DNA of 64,000 nucleotides, taken from positions 86,861 through 150,860 of the forward strand of contig JAFEBP010000005.1 in assembly GCA_018242605.1 (NCBI GenBank), given 5' to 3'. Numbering within the stretch: position 1 is the first letter of the stretch; every line of letters starts with the position of its first letter. The translations under genes and the position numbers were made by a program. Below are positions 17,602 to 26,393 of this stretch, one piece after another. The notes under the pieces were generated by a model. That model was not told where the DNA came from and ran no database searches. It saw nothing but the letters and a program-made list of their open reading frames with translations. The stretch is from Planctomycetota bacterium (GTDB lineage: Bacteria; Planctomycetota; Phycisphaerae; Phycisphaerales; UBA1924).

Positions 17602-20589
17602 GTGACTTGGCGGATCGATCACCCCGAGTGGCTTTGGTTGCTGGCATGTTGCGTGCCCGCGGTGTGGATCGGCTTGCGCTGGTTTGGGGGTATGGCTCCG
17701 GTGCGTCGATGGGCCGCCGTGGTCGTGCGGTGTGTGTTGATCATCGTTCTGACCGCGATGCTCGGCGGGTTGAGCGTCGTCAAACAAACCAACGCCCTCG
17801 CGGTGATCGCGATGGTGGATGTGTCGGGATCTACGCGTCGATTTTATGAGGGCGGGCACGACACTGTTATTCAGAAGGCTCGGAGTTTCCTGGCTGGTGC
17901 GGAGCGGGGGCGTGGGCCAGAGGATTTACTGGGGGTGGTGGCGTTCGACGGGCGTGCTGCGGCGATCGCGAATCCGAGCCGTGCAAATGTGTCGGATCGC
18001 GCGATGGATATCAGGATGGCGGAGGGAACGAATATCGCTGAGGCGATTCACCTTGGGCGAGCGATGATTCCGCCTGACGCGGCGGGGCGGCTGGTGCTGA
18101 TCTCGGATGGCCAGCAGACCGCGGGGGACGGGTTGGCGGCGGCGGAGGGGTTTGGTGGTGTGGCGTCGGCGATTGACGTGGTGCCGCTTCGGTATCGTCT
18201 GGATCACGAGGTGGCGGTGGAGCGAGTAGATGCGCCACCGGCAGCGCAGGCGGGCGCGGCGATCTCGGTCCGGGTGTTGTTGCGAGCGACGCAACCAACC
18301 GAAGGCACACTGCGATTGTTGGCGGATGGTGTCAGCGTGGACCTGGACGCGGCGACTCCGGGGTCGGGCCGGCGCGTGCAACTGCGGGCGGGCGCCAATG
18401 TTGAACAGGTGCGGGTGCAACTGGATGATCGGCGTGTGCACCGCTTCAAGGCGGTGTTCGAGCCCGACACGGAATTGGACGAGCGGGGCGCTCCGCGACT
18501 GGTCGGAGACACGGTGGCCGAGAACAACACCGGCGAGGCGTTCACACTCTCGCCGGGGCGCGGAACGGTGCTACTGGTGGATGGGGTGAGCCGCGGGGAA
18601 GCGCAGGGCGCGGGGTTGACGCTCGCGGGAGCGCTTCGCAAGAGCGGATTCACGGTGAATGTGGTGCCACCGGAGAATCTCCCGGGCGACGTGCTCTCGC
18701 TGCAGGAGCATGATCTAGTCATCATGGAAGACGTGGCGGCGGACCTGGTGGACGCGGGCAAGCAGACGGCGCTTGCAGCGTATGTCCAGGACCTCGGCGG
18801 CGGGCTCGTGTTCGTGGGCGGGCCGAACTCCTTCGGAGCGGGGGGGTGGAAGGGCAGCACGCTCGAGCCGCTGATGCCGGTGCGGCTGGACCTTCCGGAA
18901 CGGCTCATCACGCCCGAGGTGGCGATCGTGCTGGTCACGGACAACAGCGGGTCGATGTCGTGGACGGTGCTGGGGTCGTTGCGGACGAAGCAGGAGATTG
19001 CCAACGACGCCGCGGCGATGGCGATCCGATCGCTGGATGCACGCGATCTGGTGGGCGTGATTACGTTCAACTCGGTTCCGGATGTGCTGATCCCTCTTGG
19101 GCCCAACACGAACCCGGCCGAAACGGTTCGAAAGGTGCGCGACGTGATGCCGGGCGGGGGCACGTTTGCGCCGCCGGCGATGGAGATCGCCATGGAGCAG
19201 TTGGGGGCCGCCAAGGCGAAAATCAAGCACATGGTGGTGATCTCCGACGGTCGTTCACGCGGGGCGGAGCGGATGCCGGTCATCGCTGCCATGGCGGCGG
19301 AACTGGGCATCAAGGTGTCGACGATCGGAGTCGGCAACGACGCCGATGTAGCGACGATGCGAGCAACGGCGGATCGGGGAGGCGGCGAGTACCGATTCGT
19401 GGCCGACCCGAGCGCGTTGCCCCAGGTGCTTCTCAAGACGGTAAGGGTGATCCGAACGCCGCTGATCCGTGAGGAGCCGTTCGAGCCCGTCTTCCTGGCG
19501 ACGGGATCGGTGATGACGGCGGGGATGGCGGATCCGCCGCCGCTGGGAGGGTTGGCCCTCACTCAGGTTCGCGACGAGCCGACGGTGGTGAACGCGATGA
19601 CCACGGCGACGGGCGAGCCGTTGCTGGCGCACTGGCAGGTAGGGCTGGGGCAGGTAGTGGCATTCACTTCTGACGCGAGCAAATGGGCGGAACGGTGGAT
19701 CGGCTGGGACGGGTACGCGAAGTTCTGGAGCGGGGTGGTGCGGGCGGCGGCACGATCGTCAACGGCGGGGCAGGGGCTGACGCCCTCGGTGGTGGCGAGC
19801 GCCGACGGGCTGACGGTGCGTCTGGATGCCGTGGATGCGGACGGCAAGCCGCTGGATGCTCTAACGGTTCCGGCGACGGTGTACTCACCCAGCGGCGCGG
19901 TGCGCGAGGTGACGCTGTCGCAGATTGCTCCGGGCGCGTACGAGTCAGGGATACCGGTGACCGAGAGCGGGAGCTACGTGGCGGTTGTGAAGCCGGCAAC
20001 GGGGGGCCGGAAACTGTCGCCGGCGATCGCGGGGGCGACAGTGTCTGAAGGGCCGGAGTACCGAGCGATGGAGTCGAGCGATTCGCTGCTTCGTGCGATC
20101 GCCAAGCGCACGGGCGGGAGGGAACTGGACATCAATGCTCCGGACGCGAAGGTGCTGTTCGATCGGGCGGGAATCAAGCCGCGGGAAGCGGTGACTGCGA
20201 TGTGGCCGACGTTGACGTGGTGGGCGTTGATTCTGGCGTTGCTGGATATCGCGACGCGCAGGGTGGCGTGGGATCGATGGGTGAGCCGGAGGTTCCTGGG
20301 CGAAGCGGTTCAGGCGGTCGCGGCGCCGGCCAGGACTCTCTCGGGGCTCAAGACGCGCGTGGAAGCGGTCCCCGTCGCGGAGCCTTCCCTGGCTCTAGGG
20401 GCTGAAGAGGCGGCGCGGCTCGCGGAAGCCGCCAGGGACCGTCGCAGAGCGCAGAAACTGGCGGGGAGCGCCCCGCCCATTGTCAGCGCACCGGAACGTG
20501 CGCCGGAAGAGGCGAAGAGATCGGACAAGGAGGAGGGGTTGTTGGCGGCGAAGCGGCGAGCGGCCAAGCGCTTCGAAGAGAATCCGTAA
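17602..20589 (+). CDS. Membrane protein with two VWA domains
   Basis: Large BatA-like inner-membrane protein, 995 residues. It opens with HPEWLWLLACC, the usual start of planctomycete VWA/BatA proteins, and two membrane helices. A first VWA domain carries the metal site VDVSGST (Asp73); a middle region includes a glutamine-amidotransferase-like fold (GTVLLVDGVSRGEAQGAG, LQEHDLVIMEDV); a second VWA has VTDNSGSMS (about residues 445-453). A C-terminal membrane helix (about 870-890) precedes a charged tail. Such proteins may assemble envelope complexes with MoxR ATPases, but no MoxR gene is here. GTG start; no clear ribosome-binding site. Confidence 0.85.
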   Translation: MTWRIDHPEWLWLLACCVPAVWIGLRWFGGMAPVRRWAAVVVRCVLIIVLTAMLGGLSVVKQTNALAVIAMVDVSGSTRRFYEGGHDTVIQKARSFLAGAERGRGPEDLLGVVAFDGRAAAIANPSRANVSDRAMDIRMAEGTNIAEAIHLGRAMIPPDAAGRLVLISDGQQTAGDGLAAAEGFGGVASAIDVVPLRYRLDHEVAVERVDAPPAAQAGAAISVRVLLRATQPTEGTLRLLADGVSVDLDAATPGSGRRVQLRAGANVEQVRVQLDDRRVHRFKAVFEPDTELDERGAPRLVGDTVAENNTGEAFTLSPGRGTVLLVDGVSRGEAQGAGLTLAGALRKSGFTVNVVPPENLPGDVLSLQEHDLVIMEDVAADLVDAGKQTALAAYVQDLGGGLVFVGGPNSFGAGGWKGSTLEPLMPVRLDLPERLITPEVAIVLVTDNSGSMSWTVLGSLRTKQEIANDAAAMAIRSLDARDLVGVITFNSVPDVLIPLGPNTNPAETVRKVRDVMPGGGTFAPPAMEIAMEQLGAAKAKIKHMVVISDGRSRGAERMPVIAAMAAELGIKVSTIGVGNDADVATMRATADRGGGEYRFVADPSALPQVLLKTVRVIRTPLIREEPFEPVFLATGSVMTAGMADPPPLGGLALTQVRDEPTVVNAMTTATGEPLLAHWQVGLGQVVAFTSDASKWAERWIGWDGYAKFWSGVVRAAARSSTAGQGLTPSVVASADGLTVRLDAVDADGKPLDALTVPATVYSPSGAVREVTLSQIAPGAYESGIPVTESGSYVAVVKPATGGRKLSPAIAGATVSEGPEYRAMESSDSLLRAIAKRTGGRELDINAPDAKVLFDRAGIKPREAVTAMWPTLTWWALILALLDIATRRVAWDRWVSRRFLGEAVQAVAAPARTLSGLKTRVEAVPVAEPSLALGAEEAARLAEAARDRRRAQKLAGSAPPIVSAPERAPEEAKRSDKEEGLLAAKRRAAKRFEENP

Positions 20590-20600
20590 CAGCGCGGGGG

Positions 20601-22550
20601 CTAATGCTTGTTGCGGGCGACTTTGAGCACGGCACGCTTGATCGGGCCGGAGAGGCCGAATCGCTTCAGGGCGAGGTTGAGAGAATCCGCCAGTCGGTAT
20701 CGCAAGGGGACGGCGAGGGCCGGGGGTGGCGCGGACTGATCAACACGCAGGTACTCCACGGCGAGCGTGGCCAGTTCCTGGGCCGTGCGAGCGCTGACAG
20801 CAGGGCGGGGCTGCTGCTTGGCAAGGGTCAGGGCTCGCTCAAACAACGCGACCATGCGGTTGCCCATGACGTCGAGGGAAAAATGTTCTGAGATTCGTTG
20901 GCGACCGGCCGCTCCCATGGCGGCGCGTTTCGCGGGGCTGGCGAGCAGGGCGGCGATGACATCCGCGTAGGCGGCGGCTTCGGTCGTGGGATTGGATTTG
21001 GGGATCAGGACGCCGCAGTCGGGCGTGACGAGTTCGGGCTGACCGCCCACCGCTGCCCCGACGACCGGCAGCCCCGCGGCCATGGCCTCGAACATGACCA
21101 GAGCGATGCCTTCGCGGTCTGAGGGCAGGAAGAGCAAGTCGCTCGCGGCGTACACGGCGGGCATGTCGGCCGCGGGAACGGCGAGGAGGAAGTGGGCGCG
21201 GTTTGAAACGCCGCGGGCGCGCAGATCGGCTTCCAAGGCATGCCGGTCCGGGCCGTCGCCGGCGATGATGGCGTGGAAGTCCACGCCTCGCGAGGCGAGC
21301 AGTTGGAGCGTGTGGGCGAAGACGTGGGGTTGCTTCTGTTCGCAGATTCTCGCAGCGTACAAGATGACGGAAGACGACTGTGGAATCTCCAGGCGCTTGC
21401 GCAGGGAGTCTCTCGCTCCGGCGGGGGCTTGCCAGAGACCAGGGTCTTCGTTGATGGTGCAGACCTCGACGCGATCAGGCTCGGCTCCGCGCGAGATCAT
21501 CCAGTTGCGCAGGTGGTTGGATGTGACGATGTTGAGTTCGAGTTGGTCTTGCCACGCCGCGCCGTAGCGGGACCAGCCGCCGTTCTTCCAGCGTGGTTCC
21601 TCCATATGTGAATAGTCGACGTACGCCGGATCGGGGCAATGGTGTCGCAGGTAGGGCAGCATGAGGTACCCCAGCTCGCTGTTGGAGACCATCACAACCT
21701 GCGGGCGGCGTGTTTGGATGAGGTGACGCAGGAAGAGGGGCGCGGCGTTGGGCCGCACGAAGTGGGGGAGCACGAAAACATCCGGAGTGATCGCGGCAAA
21801 ATCAGCGAGCCAGGATTGGTCTCCCCTGTTGGTCGCGGCGAGGGTGATCTCCCATCCCCTGGATGTGAGTTGCTGGATCAGGCGGAGGTTGAACTTGTCG
21901 GCGCCGCCCATGGTGAACCAGGGGACGATCAGCAACGCGCGACGGTTGGGGGCGGTGGGTGCGGGCGCTTCGTGCCAGAACGGTGGCTGGGGGACGGCTT
22001 CGAAGGGAGAGGAATCGGAACGGGGGGTCGGGCTCACAGTGGTTGCGGACGCCGGCGGTCCGTCATGCCACGCGAGGAACTCAGGAATCACGCCACGGAG
22101 AGCTCCGCGATCTGCCAAGGCCCGCGCCAAGGCCGCTGGCTTGGCGAGAGCGTCGAATGGAAGGTGCGGAAGTGACTCTCTCCGCACCAAGATGGCGGGC
22201 CCCACGTCCTGGGGATCGGTGCTGAGCAGGGGCGCCCGTCCGATCCGAACATGGAAGGCGCTTACAGCGTCGGCATCTTCGTGGGTGAACAAATACCAAG
22301 CAAGTTGTTCGAGCGCCGTGGGTTCCAGCACCGTATTTGCGGCCAGTGACAGGACAAATGGCTCCGAGCCCTGCTCAGGAGAATTTCGGCGAATCCACCT
22401 GGGAAGGGACTGATTCGGAAGCGAGGCGACGGTATCTGCGTGGGAGAACACCGCGATCATCGGGACAGTCGACGCCTGCGGATAGGACATACCACGCGGC
22501 ATCGCGGTGGAGGGAGCGGCGGAGAAATCGGGGCGTCGCGGGTCGATCAT
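20601..22550 (-). CDS. Glycosyltransferase, GT4 domain with degenerate GT2-like N-terminus
   Basis: Cytoplasmic glycosyltransferase of 649 residues from the ATG at 22550 (an open frame extends to 22646 without conserved sequence). The C-terminal half is GT-B family 4: GGADKFNLRLIQQL, the donor loop ILYAARICEQKQP, IIAGDGPDRHALE, and the E-x7-E motif in DREGIALVMFEAMAAGLP. The first about 165 residues resemble the core of a GT2 domain (PFVLSLAANTVLEP, WYLFTHEDADAV) without an obvious DxD. Substrate unknown; surface polysaccharide or glycan assembly is likely. It is convergent with the VWA gene with an 11-bp gap. Confidence 0.82.
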   Translation of the reverse strand: MIDPRRPDFSAAPSTAMPRGMSYPQASTVPMIAVFSHADTVASLPNQSLPRWIRRNSPEQGSEPFVLSLAANTVLEPTALEQLAWYLFTHEDADAVSAFHVRIGRAPLLSTDPQDVGPAILVRRESLPHLPFDALAKPAALARALADRGALRGVIPEFLAWHDGPPASATTVSPTPRSDSSPFEAVPQPPFWHEAPAPTAPNRRALLIVPWFTMGGADKFNLRLIQQLTSRGWEITLAATNRGDQSWLADFAAITPDVFVLPHFVRPNAAPLFLRHLIQTRRPQVVMVSNSELGYLMLPYLRHHCPDPAYVDYSHMEEPRWKNGGWSRYGAAWQDQLELNIVTSNHLRNWMISRGAEPDRVEVCTINEDPGLWQAPAGARDSLRKRLEIPQSSSVILYAARICEQKQPHVFAHTLQLLASRGVDFHAIIAGDGPDRHALEADLRARGVSNRAHFLLAVPAADMPAVYAASDLLFLPSDREGIALVMFEAMAAGLPVVGAAVGGQPELVTPDCGVLIPKSNPTTEAAAYADVIAALLASPAKRAAMGAAGRQRISEHFSLDVMGNRMVALFERALTLAKQQPRPAVSARTAQELATLAVEYLRVDQSAPPPALAVPLRYRLADSLNLALKRFGLSGPIKRAVLKVARNKH

Positions 22551-22639
22551 GGCGCGGAGTCGGTGAGGGTGGGGCGCTTGCAGAGTACGCCCCTGAGCAT
22601 GCACTGAGGCGCGACGGTCCGTCTGGATCGATCTCGGAT

Positions 22640-22668
22640 TTGGCAATCCACCAACTCCGCGCTATACT
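22640..22668 (+). promoter_or_regulatory. Sigma-70 type promoter of tRNA-Leu
   Basis: TTGGCA (22640-22645), 17-bp spacer, TATACT (22663-22668). Transcription would start near 22675, a few bases before the mature tRNA 5' end at 22684. Five of six bases match consensus in each box. Confidence 0.8.
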
Positions 22669-22683
22669 CTTGTGCCAAACGTT

Positions 22684-22767
22684 GCGGCTGTGGCGGAATT
22701 GGCAGACGCGCTAGATTCAGGTTCTAGTGGGGTCACACCCGTGGAGGTTCAAGTCCTCTCAGCCGCA
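22684..22767 (+). tRNA. tRNA-Leu (anticodon CAG)
   Basis: 84-nt class II tRNA with long variable arm. The acceptor pair GCGGCTG/CAGCCGC, anticodon stem CTAGA/TCTAG with loop TTCAGGT (anticodon CAG, decodes CUG, the favoured Leu codon in this GC-rich DNA) and T-arm GAGGTTCAAGTCCTC are all present. CCA is not encoded. Confidence 0.95.
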
Positions 22768-22806
22768 TTCTTGAAGCTCTTCGACGGTGGTTGACGATTA
22801 TCTCCT

Positions 22807-23040
22807 ATGGCGTCTTCAAACGACAATGCCCAGAAGATCAAGCTGATCGTCGCCGTCGCACTGATCGTGGTGGCCGGGGTGGTGATCTACTTGTCCTATT
22901 TCTCCGGTCCGGCGGTGACTGCGACCCCGGCCGAATCCGCTCCTCCGACGGATGAGCCCGCCAAGGTGGGCGCTCCGAATCGGCGGATGGGTCCGGGGAT
23001 GGATAAGGCGGCACCGGCTCCCGCGGCTCCCGCCAAGTGA
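22807..23040 (+). CDS. Small single-span membrane protein, unknown
   Basis: Product of 77 residues with a short polar N-terminus, one hydrophobic helix (about residues 12-32, LIVAVALIVVAGVVIYLSYF) and a Pro/Ala-rich tail (TPAESAPPTDEP, PAPAAPAK), probably extracytoplasmic. Family not recognised. It begins 40 bp after tRNA-Leu and could be cotranscribed with it. It is convergent with the amidase gene at a 12-bp distance. Confidence 0.65.
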   Translation: MASSNDNAQKIKLIVAVALIVVAGVVIYLSYFSGPAVTATPAESAPPTDEPAKVGAPNRRMGPGMDKAAPAPAAPAK

Positions 23041-23052
23041 TCGCCGCCATGT

Positions 23053-23856
23053 TCAGCCCGCGATGCCCGCCAAGAGTGGGGCGAGTAGCCGTGCGTCCTT
23101 GATCGCGCTGAACGCCGAACGCCACTGGCGAATTCCCTCCGCGTCGATATCGATTGAGAGCACGCCCGGCGAGTCGTTCAGTTCGCCCAGAACGTCACCC
23201 TTGGGTCCTACGGCGATCGAGCCGCCCCCGTATTGCAGCATGGGATCCCTGCCGCAGCGGTTCACGCCGATCACCATGGCCTGGTTTTCGATCGCGCGTG
23301 CGATGAGCAGGGCTCGCCAATGGTGCGCACGGGCGACCGGCCAGCATGCCCCAAGCGAGAATGCTTCCGCGCCTTTGAGCATTGCGAATCGGAACAACTC
23401 CGGGAATCGCAAGTCATAGCAGATAGCCGGCGAGATGGTGAGCGGTTGCGTCGCGCCGATCGGAAGGCGGAACGTCTCGACGAGGCCGCCGGCTTCGAAC
23501 CGTTCTGCCTCTCGCTGGAAGGGGTGGACCTTTGTGTACTCGCACAGCAGCGCCCCCTCGGGAGACACAACCGACATCACGTTGCGAGCAGCGTGGCTCC
23601 CTTGGGCGGCGATGGTTCGGCCGCCCTGGACCACGCAGCCCACGTCGGAGGCCAGATGGCGCAGGAACGAGATTGTGCGCCCGGATACATCCACTGTTTT
23701 GCTGGTGTTGAAGGAAAACCCGGTATCGAACATCTCAGGGAGTAGTACGAAGTCGCCTTTTGAGATCGGGGCCCTGTCCAGCAGCCGCCGGACCGCCTCG
23801 AAGTTCGCCTGAGCGTCTTCCCACGCGATATCCAGTTGGACCAAATGGGCTTTCAT
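23053..23856 (-). CDS. Carbon-nitrogen hydrolase (nitrilase superfamily amidase)
   Basis: Cytoplasmic amidase of 267 residues from the ATG at 23856; upstream codons of a longer open frame are not conserved. The Glu-Lys-Cys catalytic triad is visible: Glu41 in LLPEMFDTGF, Lys109 in YTKVHPF, Cys146 in ICYDLRFPEL. The motif around Glu41 (EMF.TGF) and the length are closest to the omega-amidase/YafV group that hydrolyses alpha-ketoglutaramate or related omega-amides, but substrate assignment within the family is unsafe. It diverges from the maf gene. Confidence 0.88.
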   Translation of the reverse strand: MKAHLVQLDIAWEDAQANFEAVRRLLDRAPISKGDFVLLPEMFDTGFSFNTSKTVDVSGRTISFLRHLASDVGCVVQGGRTIAAQGSHAARNVMSVVSPEGALLCEYTKVHPFQREAERFEAGGLVETFRLPIGATQPLTISPAICYDLRFPELFRFAMLKGAEAFSLGACWPVARAHHWRALLIARAIENQAMVIGVNRCGRDPMLQYGGGSIAVGPKGDVLGELNDSPGVLSIDIDAEGIRQWRSAFSAIKDARLLAPLLAGIAG

Positions 23857-24089
23857 GCACCCCAAGGGTAGTGATGGAGCGGACCATGAATGCAACACGC
23901 CGAGGCGAGCCGCGTTGGGCCTTTGGAACGAGTTTCCGCAGGCGATGGCCTGTCGCTGGAGCGGTGAAGTTTGTCGCACCGCTCGGCCGGGAATCCGTCT
24001 TTCTTTGTGAGGATGCGGGCGAGGAAAACTCGATAAAGGCTGCGCGGATCGGGGATGTGGAGCCGCGGTCCGGCGCAGGGGGAGCGATC

Positions 24090-24731
24090 ATGTGTCTCGT
24101 AGCAACTTGTGAGCCAGGTGTGGAAAGTTCGACTTCGACCAACATCGCCGCGGATCGGCGTGTGCTGCTCGCCAGCCGTTCGCCCCGTCGGCGCGAGCTG
24201 TTGAGCGAAGCGGGTGTCGCGCACTTCGCCGAGCATCCGGGCTTTGATGATGCCGTGCTGGAACCCGGCGAAGTCGGGCCGGAACAGTGGGTGGCGTCGC
24301 TGGCGTACCTGAAGGCGTGGGCGAAGAGCCGCGAGAGCGACGCGCCGGTGGTGATCGGCGCTGACACTGCGTGCGTGATGGACGGCCGGCTCATCGGAAC
24401 TCCGCGCCACGCGGCGGAGGCCGAGGGCATGATCCGTGGGTTCATGGGACGCGGGCACGAGGTCGTGACTGGTGTTGCGATCATCAGCCGCGCGGATGGG
24501 GTGGAGAAGCGGAGCATGTTCTCTGAGTGGGCGACGGTTCGGGTGGGGATGCTGACGGAGGAGCAGATCGCCGGGTATGTCGCTTCCAAGGCCTGGGAAG
24601 GCAAGGCCGGGGCCTACAACCTTCGTGAGCGGATCGACGCGGGGTGGCCGATCGAGTTCACCGGTGATCCAACCACGATCATGGGGCTGCCGATGCGGGC
24701 TCTGATGCGTCGGCTGAGTACCATGCTGTGA
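24090..24731 (+). CDS. maf: Maf family nucleoside triphosphate pyrophosphatase-like protein
   Basis: Maf/YhdE-type housecleaning pyrophosphatase fold, 213 residues. Family marks: LLASRSPRRRELL near the start, IGADTAC mid-protein and EGKAGAY near the end, closing with MGLPMRAL. ATG 24090 is chosen because GGGGGAG precedes it; an open frame runs back to 23760 without conservation. Two positions differ from classical Maf proteins: GKP is GTP (loss of the conserved Lys) and GAYGIQG is GAYNLRE, so substrate range or activity may be altered. Confidence 0.85.
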   Translation: MCLVATCEPGVESSTSTNIAADRRVLLASRSPRRRELLSEAGVAHFAEHPGFDDAVLEPGEVGPEQWVASLAYLKAWAKSRESDAPVVIGADTACVMDGRLIGTPRHAAEAEGMIRGFMGRGHEVVTGVAIISRADGVEKRSMFSEWATVRVGMLTEEQIAGYVASKAWEGKAGAYNLRERIDAGWPIEFTGDPTTIMGLPMRALMRRLSTML

Positions 24732-24767
24732 CCTGTCCGGAGTGACCGGGCGGTCGCAGGAGCCGCT

Positions 24768-25310
24768 TTGCTGGTGAGTTCAACGAATCGTCCCATGGCC
24801 CGGACCAGGCAGCGAATGCGCGGCGCCTGCGTTATTGCGATTGCCTCGTTCGCGGCGGTGGTTGAGACTGCTGATGCGTCGACGACGCTGGCGATCAGCA
24901 ATACGCCGTTTGCGCCCCGAAATCTGGTGATCGTGCTGGCGGGGCTGACATTCCTGCTGCTGCTGATTCACATGAGGGGGCTCATCCGGCATCCCATGCC
25001 CGCGAGCCGGCGGCGCATCCGCCTTGCGAACGGCGCGCTCATGCTCGCGACGACGCCGGTCACTGCGTACGCCCTGGGTTTCGTCTCTCCCGCGCAGACT
25101 CGGCCGTTCACGTTCGCGTGGGTGCTGGTCACCGGGATGGTGATCATCGTGATCTTCATGGCGATGCTGGACATTTTCAACAACTGGCGACTAGGCGCCA
25201 AGGAACACCGGGAGATGGCCGGCGAGATCCTGGGACGCCTGCCGCGGATGGCCGACAGGCAGCGGCCGCCGAACGATGGTGAGCACGGCGACGGGGCGGC
25301 ATCACCATGA
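24768..25310 (+). CDS. Membrane protein of unknown function
   Basis: About 180 residues with a probable N-terminal signal or anchor and three hydrophobic helices (APRNLVIVLAGLTFLLLLIHM, LMLATTPVTAYALGFV, FAWVLVTGMVIIVIFMAML), then a polar tail. No family recognised. The TTG at 24768 has GCAGGAG just upstream; an ATG at 24795 is the alternative. The stop overlaps the lpxK start by 4 nt (ATGA), implying translational coupling and perhaps a role linked to lipid A or the envelope. Confidence 0.7.
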   Translation: MLVSSTNRPMARTRQRMRGACVIAIASFAAVVETADASTTLAISNTPFAPRNLVIVLAGLTFLLLLIHMRGLIRHPMPASRRRIRLANGALMLATTPVTAYALGFVSPAQTRPFTFAWVLVTGMVIIVIFMAMLDIFNNWRLGAKEHREMAGEILGRLPRMADRQRPPNDGEHGDGAASP

Positions 25311-26383
25311 CCGCGCTCTGCGGGCCCGACCAGCAGTGCCCGAACGGAACGCCGTCGCGTGGACCGCTGCCTGGGTTGTTGGGGCGGGTGGCCTCCGCGT
25401 GTTACGGCGAGGTCATCAGGCGCCGCAATCGACGGTTTGACACGGGGCGGGGGGTGATCCGGTTCGACCGGCCCGTGATCAGCGTGGGGAATCTGTCGGT
25501 GGGCGGTACGGGCAAGACGCCGATGGTGTCGCACATCGTGGCAACGCTCGCAGCGGCGGGGCATACTCCGTGCATCGCGATGCGAGGCTACGGAGCCGCT
25601 CACGGTGAATCCGATGAGGCGGGCGTGTACAACCGAGAGCTGCCCGGCGTGCCGGTCGTGGCGCGGCCGGATCGGGCGGAGGGATTGATCGATCTCTTTG
25701 CGACCGAGCGGGGCGAGCGAGTGGATTGCATCGTTCTGGATGACGGCTTCCAGCATCGGCGGATAGCGCGAGATTTTGACATTGTGCTCATCGATGCGAC
25801 CCGGTCGCCGTGGGAAGATCGCCTGCTGCCGGCGGGGTGGCTACGCGAGCCGACGGCGAGCCTGGCGCGTGCGGACGCCATCGTTTGGACACACGCGGGG
25901 GCCGTCACCGGGGAGTTGCTCGCGGCGCAGATGAAGATGGCACAGGCGGTCGCGGGCGACAGCACTTTGCTCGCGGCCTGCGATCATGTGTGGGCGGGCT
26001 TTGCCGGAGCCGGGGCGCCCGTGCTGGGCGCTCTGCGGGGAATGCGGGTGGCGGCGTGCTGCGCGATCGGCAACCCCGGGCCGTTCATGGCGCGATGCCG
26101 GGAGGAAGTGGGGGGCAGACTCGCCGCGGAACTGGTGCTGCGCGATCATGACCGCTTCGCACCGGCGACGGTAGAGAAGCTCAAGGCGATGCTCGCGGAT
26201 TGTGGAGCCCAGGCCCTGCTGGTGACTGAAAAGGACTGGACGAAACTCCGGAGTATCTCGGATTGGCCGTGCCCGGTGTACCGGCCCAAACTCGCGATGC
26301 GGTTCGTGCGCAACGGAAGCGAGTTAGACGCCGCGGTTCTCGCGGCGTCTAATGGAGATCGGGGTTCGGAACGCGACGCCTAG
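25307..26383 (+). CDS. lpxK: Tetraacyldisaccharide 4'-kinase
   Basis: Inner-membrane-associated kinase that phosphorylates the lipid A precursor at the 4' position. The 358 residues fit the family (about 330). Diagnostic sequences are VISVGNLSVGGTGKTP (P-loop), MRGYG and LDDGFQHRR, the LpxK hallmark; LVTEKDWTKL near the C-terminus is also typical. It implies that this organism makes lipid A, in agreement with the heptosyltransferase-like GT9 and PagL-like genes elsewhere in the window. It overlaps the preceding membrane-protein gene and converges on the GH1 gene. Confidence 0.93.
   Translation: MTALCGPDQQCPNGTPSRGPLPGLLGRVASACYGEVIRRRNRRFDTGRGVIRFDRPVISVGNLSVGGTGKTPMVSHIVATLAAAGHTPCIAMRGYGAAHGESDEAGVYNRELPGVPVVARPDRAEGLIDLFATERGERVDCIVLDDGFQHRRIARDFDIVLIDATRSPWEDRLLPAGWLREPTASLARADAIVWTHAGAVTGELLAAQMKMAQAVAGDSTLLAACDHVWAGFAGAGAPVLGALRGMRVAACCAIGNPGPFMARCREEVGGRLAAELVLRDHDRFAPATVEKLKAMLADCGAQALLVTEKDWTKLRSISDWPCPVYRPKLAMRFVRNGSELDAAVLAASNGDRGSERDA
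26324..26352 (-). terminator. Perfect inverted repeat at lpxK 3' end, possible terminator for GH1
   Basis: Twelve-base-pair perfect stem (26324-26335 with 26341-26352, 5-nt loop) inside the last codons of lpxK and 42 bp downstream of the GH1 stop codon on the minus strand. No T-run follows, so factor-assisted termination or 3'-end protection is more likely than classical intrinsic termination. Confidence 0.4.
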
Positions 26384-26393
26384 GTTTCCGTTG

